Origin: Microbacterium sp. cf046
GTDB taxonomy: Bacteria > Actinomycetota > Actinomycetes > Actinomycetales > Microbacteriaceae
Assembly: GCF_900114345.1 (NCBI RefSeq)
Contig: NZ_FOZJ01000002.1
Location: forward strand, 1,240,001-1,304,000
Direction of reading: 5' to 3'
DNA length: 64,000 bases
In this document: piece by piece, positions 8,652 through 16,618 of the stretch
Layout of the letters: each line of letters begins with the position of its first letter
Position numbering within the stretch: position 1 is the first letter of the stretch
The notes under the pieces: generated by a model
What the model was told of the DNA's origin: nothing
Seen by the model: the letters and a program-made list of their open reading frames with translations, nothing else
Databases searched by the model: none
Program-made: the position numbers and the translations under genes

Positions 8652-9422
8652 TCAGCGCGTGATGTCGCGGATCGTCCCCTTCTCGAGCCGCAGCCTGCGG
8701 CGCGCGCGCTGGGCCACAGCCGAGTCGTGGGTGACCACGATGAGCGTGAGGCCTTCGGCGTTGAGCGCCTCGAGCACGGTCAGGATCTCGTCGCGCATGG
8801 ACTCGTCGAGGTTCCCGGTCGGCTCGTCGGCGAGGAGGACCCGCGGGCGCTTGACGATCGCCCGCGCGATCGCGACGCGCTGCTGCTGCCCGCCCGACAG
8901 CTCGCCGGGCCGGTGATCGGCACGGTCGGCGAGCCCGACGTGGGCGAGCGCCTCCTCGACCCGCGCCGCGCGATCCGCTGACGCCAGCACCTGCTGGGGC
9001 TCCGCCCCAGACCCCCGGCTTGCTGACGCGCGCCCCAGCGGCTCGAGCGCCATGTCGACGTTCTCGTGCGCGGTGAGCGTCGGGATCAGGTTGAAGCCCT
9101 GGAACACGAATCCGATCTCCTCGGCCCGCAGGCGGCCGAGCTCGCGCTGCGACACCGTCGCGATGTCGGTGCCGCCGAGCACGACACTGCCGCTGCTCGG
9201 CTTGTCGAGGGCGCCCAGCAGCTGCAGGAGCGTGGACTTGCCCCCGCCCGTCGGACCCTGGATCGCGACGAAGTCGCCTTCGGCGATCTCGAGGTCGACT
9301 CCCGCGAGCGCGTTCACGATCCGCCCGCGCTGCTGGTACGTGCGCGTCACGCCGCTGAGTCGGTAGATCGGGGCGGATGCCGCATCCGCGCTGTCCGTGT
9401 ACGGCGAATCCGTCATGGTCAT
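8652..9422 (-). CDS. ABC transporter ATP-binding protein, MacB/LolD type
   Basis: A 256-aa ATPase that powers the FtsX-type permease encoded just upstream. Walker A is GPTGGGKST, the signature [14 protein letters not shown], and Walker [14 protein letters not shown]. The ATG at 9422 is preceded by AGGGAGAA and is preferred to the in-frame start at 9479. Between the Q-loop and signature the protein carries a 15-residue insertion ([15 protein letters not shown]) encoded by a palindromic element flanked by GCTGACGC repeats (8977-9029). Removing it restores a typical [15 protein letters not shown]. The motifs needed for ATP hydrolysis are intact, so the protein is probably functional. Confidence 0.93.
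   Translation of the reverse strand: MTMTDSPYTDSADAASAPIYRLSGVTRTYQQRGRIVNALAGVDLEIAEGDFVAIQGPTGGGKSTLLQLLGALDKPSSGSVVLGGTDIATVSQRELGRLRAEEIGFVFQGFNLIPTLTAHENVDMALEPLGRASASRGSGAEPQQVLASADRAARVEEALAHVGLADRADHRPGELSGGQQQRVAIARAIVKRPRVLLADEPTGNLDESMRDEILTVLEALNAEGLTLIVVTHDSAVAQRARRRLRLEKGTIRDITR
8977..9029. repeat. Palindromic mini-element inserted in the ATPase gene, flanked by 8-bp direct repeats
   Basis: GCTGACGC occurs at 8977-8984 and 9022-9029. The 37 bp between them carry the hairpin TGGGGC-TCC-GCCCCA (8995-9009) followed by GACCCCC. The net insertion of 45 bp is a multiple of three and keeps the frame. The same hairpin core starts each unit of the 50-bp tandem repeat at 52399-52497. The layout resembles insertion with target-site duplication. 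Confidence 0.75.
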
Positions 9423-9485
9423 GGCTTCTCCCTGGTGGTTGGTGTCGGTGTGCTGAGGAATGAGGCCGGACGTGGACATCGCCGT

Positions 9486-10967
9486 TCAGCCGACCGATCG
9501 CAGGGCCTCGGCCGGGCTGAGTCGCGCCGCCCGCCAGCCCCCGAAGGCCCCGGCGATCAGTCCGCCTGCGATCGAGATCACGATCGCGGCGACGATGACC
9601 CAGAGGGTGAGGGGCGCGTTCAGGACCACGTCGGTCGCACCGGACTGCTGCACCAGTCCCCCGAAGCCGGGACCGCCGCCGCCCGGACCGGCGTCGGTCA
9701 CGGTCCCGCCGCCGGGCCCGCCGACCGTCACCGCAGACGGGGCGGTCGAGATGGTCGGCGAGATGAGGTTGATCACCCAGATGCCCGCGAGCCCGAGCGC
9801 CAGGCCCACCGCGCCGCCCAGAAGGCCCTGCGCGACGGACTCCCCCGCCACCTGGCCGACGACCCGACCGTTGGACCATCCGATCGCCTTGAGCGTGCCG
9901 AATTCACGCGTGCGCCGCGAGACGCCCGAGATCGTGAACAGCACGGCGAGACCGAGGGCGACGGCCAGCACGATGATCGAGAGCCACGTGCCGAGATTCG
10001 AGATCAGCGCAGAAGCGCTGGAGAGCGACCCCGAGACCGTCGAGGCGAGCTCGGACTGCGAGCTCACTGTCGCGTCGGGCAGTGCCGCCTCGATGTCGGC
10101 CTGGACGGCTGCGATCGCGTCGGCCGACTCCGCCTGGACGTACACGGTCGAGACGACGTCTTCGACGCCGGCGAGCGCCTGTGCGACATCCAGCGGGATG
10201 TACACGTTCGCGGCGGTGTCGGCGTCGCTCGAAGCGGAGGCGACGATGCCGACGATCTCCATGTCGGTGCCGCCGACGTCGATCATGTCGCCGACCCCGA
10301 GGTCGCTGCTGCTCGCGTAGGTCGCGTCCAGCACCGCCACATTCTGTCCGGCGTCGTCCGAGTCGAGCCCGCGTCCCTCACTCAACGTGACCGCCGAAAG
10401 GGGTCCGACCGCGGTCTCGGCAGGGTCGATCCCGAGCACCGAGAAGGCGTCCACGTCGAAATCGCCGCCGCCGAAGCTGCGCTGCGGCTGACCCGTGTCG
10501 CTGCTGCCGTCTTCGGGCGCGGGTGCCGCCTCGGGCGCGGTGCCCGGTTCGGGCAGCTCCCCCGAGAAGGTCGTGTTGGTGAGGGCCAGCGCGCCGGATG
10601 CTGCTGCGACGCCGTCGATCGCCGAGATCGTCTCGAGTGTCGAGGAGTCCAGGGTGCCCCGCATCCGATCCGTCATGAGTCGGGACTGACTGAGACTCGT
10701 CGTGCCGTCGGCGGTCTGGCCGTCGGATTCGTCGAACTGGAACTGCGGGGCGCCGTCGGCGCCCGGCTCGGCCATCGCGCCCGACACGGTCAGGTCGGTG
10801 CCGACGCCGTAGACGGACTCGAGCGCCTGCGCCTGCGCATCCCGGACGCCCGCGGCGAGCGAGTTCACGACGATCACGAGCGCGATCGCGATCGCGAGCC
10901 CCGCCGCCACGATGATCGTCTGCTTCTTGCGGCCGACCAGTTCTCGGCGCAGATAGGTCCAGTACAT
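9486..10967 (-). CDS. ABC transporter permease, MacB/FtsX type
   Basis: A 493-aa permease with the MacB topology: one N-terminal transmembrane helix (about residues 16-38), a large extracytoplasmic domain (about 39-315), then three helices (near 318-340, 370-395 and 452-475) and the typical ending WRAARLSPAEALRSVG. The start follows GGAGGAG. A glycine/proline-rich insert (about residues 405-435) lies in the last external loop. The partner ATPase starts 63 bp downstream. Such exporters move lipoproteins, peptides or toxic compounds, or act as mechanotransmitters. The gene diverges from a two-component system, with CATAG repeats between them. Confidence 0.92.
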   Translation of the reverse strand: MYWTYLRRELVGRKKQTIIVAAGLAIAIALVIVVNSLAAGVRDAQAQALESVYGVGTDLTVSGAMAEPGADGAPQFQFDESDGQTADGTTSLSQSRLMTDRMRGTLDSSTLETISAIDGVAAASGALALTNTTFSGELPEPGTAPEAAPAPEDGSSDTGQPQRSFGGGDFDVDAFSVLGIDPAETAVGPLSAVTLSEGRGLDSDDAGQNVAVLDATYASSSDLGVGDMIDVGGTDMEIVGIVASASSDADTAANVYIPLDVAQALAGVEDVVSTVYVQAESADAIAAVQADIEAALPDATVSSQSELASTVSGSLSSASALISNLGTWLSIIVLAVALGLAVLFTISGVSRRTREFGTLKAIGWSNGRVVGQVAGESVAQGLLGGAVGLALGLAGIWVINLISPTISTAPSAVTVGGPGGGTVTDAGPGGGGPGFGGLVQQSGATDVVLNAPLTLWVIVAAIVISIAGGLIAGAFGGWRAARLSPAEALRSVG

Positions 10968-11078
10968 GGGTCTCCTCCCGACGGCCCGGTTCTGCCGTTC
11001 GATCAGACGCTATGGACGCCGTCGATGCGGCGATCCAGAGAAACCTATGAACCGGTGATGAGCCCGCGGGCCGAATCT

Positions 11079-11121
11079 CACAGCCACCGCATAGCCGGCT
11101 CCATAGGAAGCACATAGGAAG
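11079..11121. promoter_or_regulatory. Tandem CATAG boxes, predicted OmpR-type regulator binding region
   Basis: In the 171-bp gap between the divergent permease and response-regulator genes, CACAG (11079) and CATAG (11090, 11102, 11113) recur at 11-, 12- and 11-bp steps; the last two are extended to CATAGGAAG. Direct repeats one helical turn apart are typical for OmpR/PhoB-family dimers. The boxes cover the -35 region of the regulator promoter (-10 CACAAT at 11127-11132). Confidence 0.6.
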
Positions 11122-11126
11122 GCGCG

Positions 11127-11132
11127 CACAAT
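11127..11132 (+). promoter_or_regulatory. Leaderless -10 element for the response regulator
   Basis: CACAAT (4 of 6 to TATAAT) ends 6 nt before the ATG at 11139, directly downstream of the CATAG boxes. No consensus -35 is visible, as expected for an activator-dependent promoter. Confidence 0.5.
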
Positions 11133-11138
11133 GGGTGC

Positions 11139-11873
11139 ATGACCACCACCGCTTCCGCTCCCGCCCTTCGTCGCCTCGACGGTTCCGCTCTCCGGGTGCT
11201 CGTCGTCGACGACGAGCAGATGCTCACCGACCTCCTGTCGATGGCGCTGCGGATGGAGGGGTGGGATGTTCGCACCGCCGGCTCCGGATTCCAGGCGCTC
11301 CAGGCGGCGCGCGACTTCGACCCCGATGCGATGGTGCTCGACATCATGATGCCGGACCTGGACGGGATGGCCGTGCTGCAGCGGCTGCGGCAGTCGGGCA
11401 ACGACGTGCCGGTCCTGTTCCTGACCGCGAAGGACGCCGTCAGCGATCGGGTCGCCGGCCTGACCGCGGGCGGCGACGACTATGTCACGAAGCCGTTCAG
11501 TCTCGAAGAGGTCGTCGCACGCCTGCGCGGTCTCATGCGGCGGGCGGGCACGGCGCAGTCCGCCGATGCCGAGCCGATCCTGCGGGTGGGCGATCTCAGC
11601 CTCAACGAGGACAGCCATGAGGTCGAGCGCTCCGGCGACCAGTTCGAGCTCACGGCAACGGAATTCGAGCTGCTGCGCTTCCTGATGCGCAACCAGCGCC
11701 GCGTCGTGTCGAAGGCGCAGATCCTCGACCGCGTGTGGAACTACGACTTCGGCGGACGCTCGAGCGTCGTCGAGCTCTACATCTCCTACCTCCGCAAGAA
11801 GATCGATCACGGCCGCGAGCCCCTCATCCACACCGTGCGCGGCGTCGGCTACATGATCAAGGCCCCCCAGTGA
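11139..11873 (+). CDS. Response regulator, OmpR/PhoB family
   Basis: A 244-aa two-domain regulator. The receiver domain has the acidic pair in VLVVDDEQM, phospho-acceptor Asp68 (VLDIMMPDLDG) and the Lys of YVTKPFS. The C-terminal winged helix (about residues 150-244) ends with the usual KKIDHG...IHTVRGVGYMIK. The stop overlaps the sensor kinase start by 4 nt (GTGA). Autoregulation is suggested by the CATAG repeats just upstream. Likely targets are the neighbouring MacB-type exporter and the flavinylation operon, whose upstream region carries a similar pair of boxes. Confidence 0.95.
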   Translation: MTTTASAPALRRLDGSALRVLVVDDEQMLTDLLSMALRMEGWDVRTAGSGFQALQAARDFDPDAMVLDIMMPDLDGMAVLQRLRQSGNDVPVLFLTAKDAVSDRVAGLTAGGDDYVTKPFSLEEVVARLRGLMRRAGTAQSADAEPILRVGDLSLNEDSHEVERSGDQFELTATEFELLRFLMRNQRRVVSKAQILDRVWNYDFGGRSSVVELYISYLRKKIDHGREPLIHTVRGVGYMIKAPQ

Positions 11874-13459
11874 CCCAAGCACCTCCTGCGGACTCGCTTC
11901 CGGACTCGGAGGCGACGGCGGATGCCGAGCAGCCGCCCCCGGCTGCGGCATCCGTTCCTCCCGTCCGCCGTCATCGTCGGCGCTGGAGCCTGCAGACCCG
12001 GCTCATGGCCACGGTCATCGGCATCGTCTCGCTCATCCTCGTGATCGTCGCGATCGCGACGAGCGCCGCCCTCGGCAGCGTGCTGGAGAAGAATCTCGAC
12101 GCTCAGCTGGAGAACGCCGCGCAGCAGGCCGGACGCGCGCTGCAGATCCCGCAGTTCCCCGCGACCAGCCGGGACGCGTACGACGTGCTGAACGAGGGTC
12201 GCCAGGAGCCGGGGTTCCTCTTCATCGCGCAGCCGATCGACGGGGCGGTCTCGGGCGCGTACGTCGATCAGGACGGCGAGGTCGTGCGGATGACCGAGGC
12301 CCAGATCCAGGACGTGATCGACGCGATCGGCCAGGGCGGATTCACCACGGTCTCGCTCGGAGACGGCATCGGCGACTACCGGATCGTGCCCGTGCGCGGC
12401 GATCGCTTCTTCGCCATCGCGGGACTCCCGGTCACGGAGGTGCGATCGACGATCGGCGCCACCCTCACCACGATCGCCCTCGTGACGGCGGGCGGCCTGC
12501 TGCTGCTGGCCGCGGCCATCGCGCTCGTGATCCGTGCGGGCCTCAAGCCCCTGCGCGCGGTCGCGGACACCGCGACCCGAGTCGCCGCCCTCCCCCTCTC
12601 CCAGGGTGCCGTGTCGATCACCGAGCGTGTGCCGGACGACGAGACCGACGAGGACACCGAGATCGGGCGCGTCGGGCACGCGCTGAACACGCTGCTGGAC
12701 CACGTCGGCGAGTCCCTCGACGCGCGCCAGCGCAACGAGGAGCGGATGCGGCGCTTCGTCGCCGACGCGAGTCACGAGCTCCGCACTCCGCTCGCGTCGA
12801 TCCGAGGATTCTCCGAGCTCTCGCTGCGCGCCCTGCGACAGGCGCAGGGGCCCGGTGCCGCGCCCGCGCCTGAGAACGTCGAGACGACCGAATCGTCGCT
12901 GGAGCGCATCCAGGCCCAGTCGATCCGGATGACCGCACTCGTCGAGGATCTGCTGCTGCTGGCGCGGCTGGACGAGGGTCAGGAGCTGGTCTACGGCACT
13001 GTCGACCTGTCGCGCCTCGCGATCGAGGCGATCGCGGATGCGACCCCCGCCGGGCCCGACCACGGCTGGGAGCTCGACCTCGACGAAGAGCCGGTCGTCG
13101 TGACCGGCGACGCGTCGCGCCTTCACCAGGTCGTGGGCAACCTGCTCGCCAACGCGCGCACGCACACTCCGGCCGGGACGAATGTGACGCTCGCCGTCGC
13201 GCGTGAGGGCGCAGATGCCGTGCTCCGGGTCACCGACGACGGCCCGGGAATCGATCCTGCGATCGCCGACGAGCTGTTCGAGCGGTTCTCGCGCGCCGAT
13301 CGCTCCCGGGCGCGCAAGACCGGCGGCACGGGCCTCGGCCTGTCGATCGCGCAGGCGATCGTCACCGCGCACGGCGGATCCATATCGGTGCGCAGCGCAC
13401 CGGGATCCACCACGTTCGAGGTGCGGCTCCCGGTCACACCTGCGCCGCACGCGAGCTGA
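11870..13459 (+). CDS. Sensor histidine kinase
   Basis: A 529-aa membrane kinase and partner of the response regulator. An N-terminal Pro/Ala-rich tail is followed by a first transmembrane helix (about residues 46-66), an extracytoplasmic sensor of roughly 120 residues, a second helix (about 195-220), a HAMP segment, HisKA with the phospho-His in ASHELRTPLASIRG, and an HATPase domain (DDGPGIDP, GTGLGLSIAQAI). An Ala/Pro/Gly-rich insert (AQGPGAAPAPENV) sits inside the HisKA helices. The GTG at 11870 overlaps the regulator stop. The signal is unknown, but the neighbours suggest envelope or redox stress. Confidence 0.94.
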   Translation: MTQAPPADSLPDSEATADAEQPPPAAASVPPVRRHRRRWSLQTRLMATVIGIVSLILVIVAIATSAALGSVLEKNLDAQLENAAQQAGRALQIPQFPATSRDAYDVLNEGRQEPGFLFIAQPIDGAVSGAYVDQDGEVVRMTEAQIQDVIDAIGQGGFTTVSLGDGIGDYRIVPVRGDRFFAIAGLPVTEVRSTIGATLTTIALVTAGGLLLLAAAIALVIRAGLKPLRAVADTATRVAALPLSQGAVSITERVPDDETDEDTEIGRVGHALNTLLDHVGESLDARQRNEERMRRFVADASHELRTPLASIRGFSELSLRALRQAQGPGAAPAPENVETTESSLERIQAQSIRMTALVEDLLLLARLDEGQELVYGTVDLSRLAIEAIADATPAGPDHGWELDLDEEPVVVTGDASRLHQVVGNLLANARTHTPAGTNVTLAVAREGADAVLRVTDDGPGIDPAIADELFERFSRADRSRARKTGGTGLGLSIAQAIVTAHGGSISVRSAPGSTTFEVRLPVTPAPHAS

Positions 13460-13468
13460 CCGCGCCGG

Positions 13469-15040
13469 TCAGTATCCGCTGAACGCGTCGGTGGTGATCG
13501 ACCGGGCGCGCTCCAGAGCGGGCGCGAGGTCGGCGATCAGTGCGGCCGGACCGGAGATGTACGCGTGCCTGGCCGCGATGTCGGGCACGACCTGCAGCAG
13601 CCCGTCGGAGTCCAGCCGCACACCTCGCGCCCAGAGCCAGTGGCGGGGCAGGTCCTGCGGCTGATCGCGGGTGAAGACGACGACCGAGATGCCGGACGCC
13701 TCGAGCTCGTCGCGGAACGCCAGCTCCGAGGCATCCGAGGCGACGTACACCAGGACGATGTCGCGCTCTTCGCCCGTCAGCCTCACGTGGCGCAGCTGCG
13801 ACACGAACGGGGTGATCCCGATGCCGGCCGCGACCATCAGGACCGGACTGGTCGCCTTCTTCGGCAGCACGAAGTCACCCCAGACGCCGGTGACGGCGAG
13901 ACCGTCACCCGCGCCGACCTTGGCGAGCGCCTTCTTGTACGAGCTCTGGGTCTTCGCCCCCGGAACCTCGCGGAACGCGACGGACAGCAGAGGCAGGTCC
14001 TCCGGCGCGGAGGCGATGCTGAACTCCCGCCGCGTGCCGCGGGCGTCGGGATGCCGATGCGGAACGTCCAGCTCGAGATACTGTCCCGGCGTGAAGAGCA
14101 CGGGCCGGCGGGCGCGGAATGTGAGCTCCTGAACGGTCGGGGTCAGATCGGCGCGGGATTCCAGCGTGAGCTTGACGGCAGAGCGCACGGAGAACGCGAA
14201 CGCGAATGCGACGAGGTTGCCGATCAGCAGCGCGCGCTCCTGGCCGAGGCTGATCGCGCCGAGATCGATCGGCCAGCCAGCCAGCACTCCGACCACGGCG
14301 GCGACCGTGAACTGCTGCCAGCGGCGCGGGGGCAGGGTCAGCGGCTCGGACAGCATGAAGGCGCCGAGGAAGAGGAAGGGTGAGGACCACAGGACCGTCG
14401 AGAGGATCGCCCCGCCGTCGACGGCCAGCCCGGCCGCCTGGTACTGCGCCGCCGTGCGGAAGACCGCCACCGCGACTGCCGTCACGATGAAGACGGCGAT
14501 GACGCGCACCTTCTCGGTGCGGATGAGCACAGCGAGGCCCAGCACGATCACCGGCGCCGCCATCACCGGCGTGCCGACCCACCACGACGAGGCGCCGAGA
14601 GCGGGAACCGCGATGCTCACCAGGGTCAGCACGGTCGCGCCGACTGCGGCCGGGTTGAAGATGTGGCGCCCCCGCCAGGCGAGCACGTACTTCGAGAGCG
14701 ATGCCACGGCCGCAGCGAGCGCGATCCCGGCCAATCCGGCCGGGTCCAGGGTGGGGCGCAGAACGAACAGCAGGATGCCGGCGGTGATCAGCGAGGATTC
14801 GATCCGCCATGGCAGGCGCACGATGGCCTGGGCAGCGGCATCCACCCCGACGCAGACGACCGCGAGCACGGCCGAGGTGACCAGGAGCTCCCAGGGCGTG
14901 GGCACGACCAGCTGGAAGAACGACACGACCAGCGCGATGAGCGCCAGCCCCGCGAGCGAGAGCAGCGCGAGGCGGTACATCGAGACGCGGCCGAGCACCG
15001 CGAAGACGCGGTTCCACAGGGAGGTGAAGGTTCCGATCAC
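13469..15040 (-). CDS. Membrane flavoprotein: RnfD/NqrB-like membrane domain fused to ferredoxin-NADP reductase domain
   Basis: A 523-aa fusion. The first 275 or so residues form about eight to ten transmembrane helices with the RnfD/NqrB-type signature GRHIFNPAAVGATVL. The C-terminal part is a cytoplasmic FAD/NAD(P) reductase: FTPGQYLELDVPH, RREFSIASAPED, VLMVAAGIGITPFVSQLRH and the ending ITTDAFSGY. It probably takes electrons from NAD(P)H and passes them across the membrane to the FMN-bearing lipoprotein encoded upstream. The start GTG overlaps the ApbE stop by 4 nt. The terminal acceptor is not visible; ferric iron or an oxidised envelope component are possibilities. Confidence 0.85.
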   Translation of the reverse strand: MIGTFTSLWNRVFAVLGRVSMYRLALLSLAGLALIALVVSFFQLVVPTPWELLVTSAVLAVVCVGVDAAAQAIVRLPWRIESSLITAGILLFVLRPTLDPAGLAGIALAAAVASLSKYVLAWRGRHIFNPAAVGATVLTLVSIAVPALGASSWWVGTPVMAAPVIVLGLAVLIRTEKVRVIAVFIVTAVAVAVFRTAAQYQAAGLAVDGGAILSTVLWSSPFLFLGAFMLSEPLTLPPRRWQQFTVAAVVGVLAGWPIDLGAISLGQERALLIGNLVAFAFAFSVRSAVKLTLESRADLTPTVQELTFRARRPVLFTPGQYLELDVPHRHPDARGTRREFSIASAPEDLPLLSVAFREVPGAKTQSSYKKALAKVGAGDGLAVTGVWGDFVLPKKATSPVLMVAAGIGITPFVSQLRHVRLTGEERDIVLVYVASDASELAFRDELEASGISVVVFTRDQPQDLPRHWLWARGVRLDSDGLLQVVPDIAARHAYISGPAALIADLAPALERARSITTDAFSGY

Positions 15041-15912
15041 AGGAACAACTCTGCCTTACTCCCCGGCGACCACTCGACGCGGCCGTCGGTGGTCATCCGC
15101 ACCCACTCGACGCCCCATTCGTGCGCGAGCTCCGGGCCGCCGTCGAAGAACAGGGCGGTCGCGACGGCGTCCGCCCGCATCGCGGTCGGGGCGATCGCCC
15201 ACGTCGCGGCGATCGTGCGCACCGGCTCTCCGGTGCGGGCATCCAGCACATGGTGCAGGCCGTCTCCCCACGCGCGGCGGTTGGTCGCCGACGCGCAGAG
15301 CGCGGCATCCGTCACCTCCACCACGCCGATCGCACGACGCGCGTCGTACGGGTGCTCGAGGCCGACGCGCTGCGGAGTGCCGCAGACCGCGAGGTCTCCG
15401 CTCGCGTCGACCACGACATCGCCCTGGACACGTTCGAGAAGGGTCTCGAGCACGCGGTCGACGAGGCGGCCCTTGCCGAGCGCGCCGACGTCGATCACGC
15501 CGGGCTCGGTGAGCGCCAGGGTCCCGCCCTCCCACGACAGCCGCTCGCGCCAGTCGGCCGGCGCGGGGAGCGCGCCGCGATCCACGAAGCCGTAGGTCGA
15601 GTCGTATCCGCGGGCCTCGAGCGATGCACCGATCAGCGGGCTCACCGCGCCGGCGGTCGCGCGATCCAGGTCGACGAACGCGTCGAGCATGGCGGTCGCA
15701 TCCGCCGGCGCCGGCACGGCTCCTGCGCCTGCGGCCAGGGCGGCGATGAGCGAATCCGTGCGGAACCGGGACCACTCCCGATCGAACGTCTCGATCACGT
15801 CCCCGACGGAGGATCTTGCGGTGGCACCGAGCGGCGAGTCGGTCTCGATGTGCCATACGGTGCCGATCGCATCGAACCGCCAGATGCGGTCCGCGCTCGA
15901 TTCGGATGCCAC
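15037..15912 (-). CDS. apbE: FAD:protein FMN transferase (ApbE)
   Basis: A 291-aa ApbE-family enzyme that attaches FMN from FAD to Thr or Ser of flavoproteins. Family features seen are the opening block IGTVWHIET, FDREWSRFRTDS near residue 41, VIDVGALGKGRLVD near 137 and the Mg-site stretch TAMRADAVATALF near 250. No signal peptide or lipobox is obvious from the chosen start, although ApbE usually acts outside the membrane, so an upstream start reading over the lipoprotein stop remains possible. It is sandwiched between the FMN-binding lipoprotein and the membrane reductase, which are its likely substrate and the electron donor. Confidence 0.85.
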   Translation of the reverse strand: MASESSADRIWRFDAIGTVWHIETDSPLGATARSSVGDVIETFDREWSRFRTDSLIAALAAGAGAVPAPADATAMLDAFVDLDRATAGAVSPLIGASLEARGYDSTYGFVDRGALPAPADWRERLSWEGGTLALTEPGVIDVGALGKGRLVDRVLETLLERVQGDVVVDASGDLAVCGTPQRVGLEHPYDARRAIGVVEVTDAALCASATNRRAWGDGLHHVLDARTGEPVRTIAATWAIAPTAMRADAVATALFFDGGPELAHEWGVEWVRMTTDGRVEWSPGSKAELFL

Positions 15913-15928
15913 CGCTGCGCCGACCGCG

Positions 15929-16432
15929 CTACGCGGCTTCCGACTTGATCGTGTCGATCGCCTGGTTGAAGCCCCCGCTGGTGAGCGATGACCCGGCGAC
16001 ACGGCTCACCGAGATCGTGTCGATGTTCTGCCCGACGACCACTTCGGCGATGCCGCCGATGAAGCGGCCCTGGTACTCGGCGGACTCGCTCTTCTGCGGG
16101 TCGCCGCTCACGTCGACCGCGGTGATGATGTCGTCCTGCAGCGTGACGGTCACGACGATGGTCTCGACGGACTCCGGGGTCGCATAAGAGCCCTCTGCGG
16201 TGTACGTCCCGTCGGCATACGCGCTGTCATCGGCGGGTGCGGCCGACTCGGATGCGGTCGCGTCGGGTGTGCTGCTCGCGGTGGGCGCGGGGGTGGTCGT
16301 GGTCGCGTCCGTCGTGGTGTCGGACTCCGGGGTTCCGGTGGTCGAGCAGCCGGCCAGCGCCAGCGCGCCGGCGATTCCGACGGCGGCGACTCCGATGCGG
16401 ACGGGACGGGGTACTGCGGCGGTGCGGATCAT
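15929..16432 (-). CDS. FMN-binding domain lipoprotein
   Basis: A 167-aa secreted lipoprotein. The signal peptide ends in a lipobox, LALAGC (Cys29). A Thr/Ser/Ala-rich linker (about residues 30-75) leads to an FMN-binding domain (about 80-165). The ApbE target region near the C-terminus reads VAGSSLTSGGF, a variant of the usual SGAT-type motif, with Ser149 the likely flavin acceptor. AAGGAGG lies 6 nt before the ATG. It is the first gene of the apbE/reductase operon and probably the extracytoplasmic electron carrier. Confidence 0.87.
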   Translation of the reverse strand: MIRTAAVPRPVRIGVAAVGIAGALALAGCSTTGTPESDTTTDATTTTPAPTASSTPDATASESAAPADDSAYADGTYTAEGSYATPESVETIVVTVTLQDDIITAVDVSGDPQKSESAEYQGRFIGGIAEVVVGQNIDTISVSRVAGSSLTSGGFNQAIDTIKSEAA

Positions 16433-16511
16433 GATGGTCCTCCTTCTGCGGTGCCTCGCGGCGGATCTCCTCTACGTTAACCACACGGTTCGAGCGTTGG
16501 ATCGGTTCACG

Positions 16512-16527
16512 CTATGACGCCCCTATG
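16512..16527. promoter_or_regulatory. CTATG direct repeat upstream of the flavinylation operon
   Basis: CTATG occurs at 16512-16516 and 16523-16527, exactly 11 bp apart and about 80-95 nt upstream of the lipoprotein start. In the gene's own direction these read CATAG, the same sequence, step and orientation as the boxes upstream of the response-regulator gene. This suggests control by that regulator. Confidence 0.45.
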
Positions 16528-16618
16528 AGTCCCGAGGAGGGCTCGCCGAGGCCCCGCGGCGGCGCGCCGGCGACCCGCCGTGCGCGCTGCCGGGGCCCGC
16601 TGGTGGTGTGCCTGCGGG

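Noticed and set aside
8995..9009. Hairpin in the ATPase gene as a transcription terminator
   Set aside because: It lies in the middle of an intact coding frame and is better explained as an inserted palindromic element.
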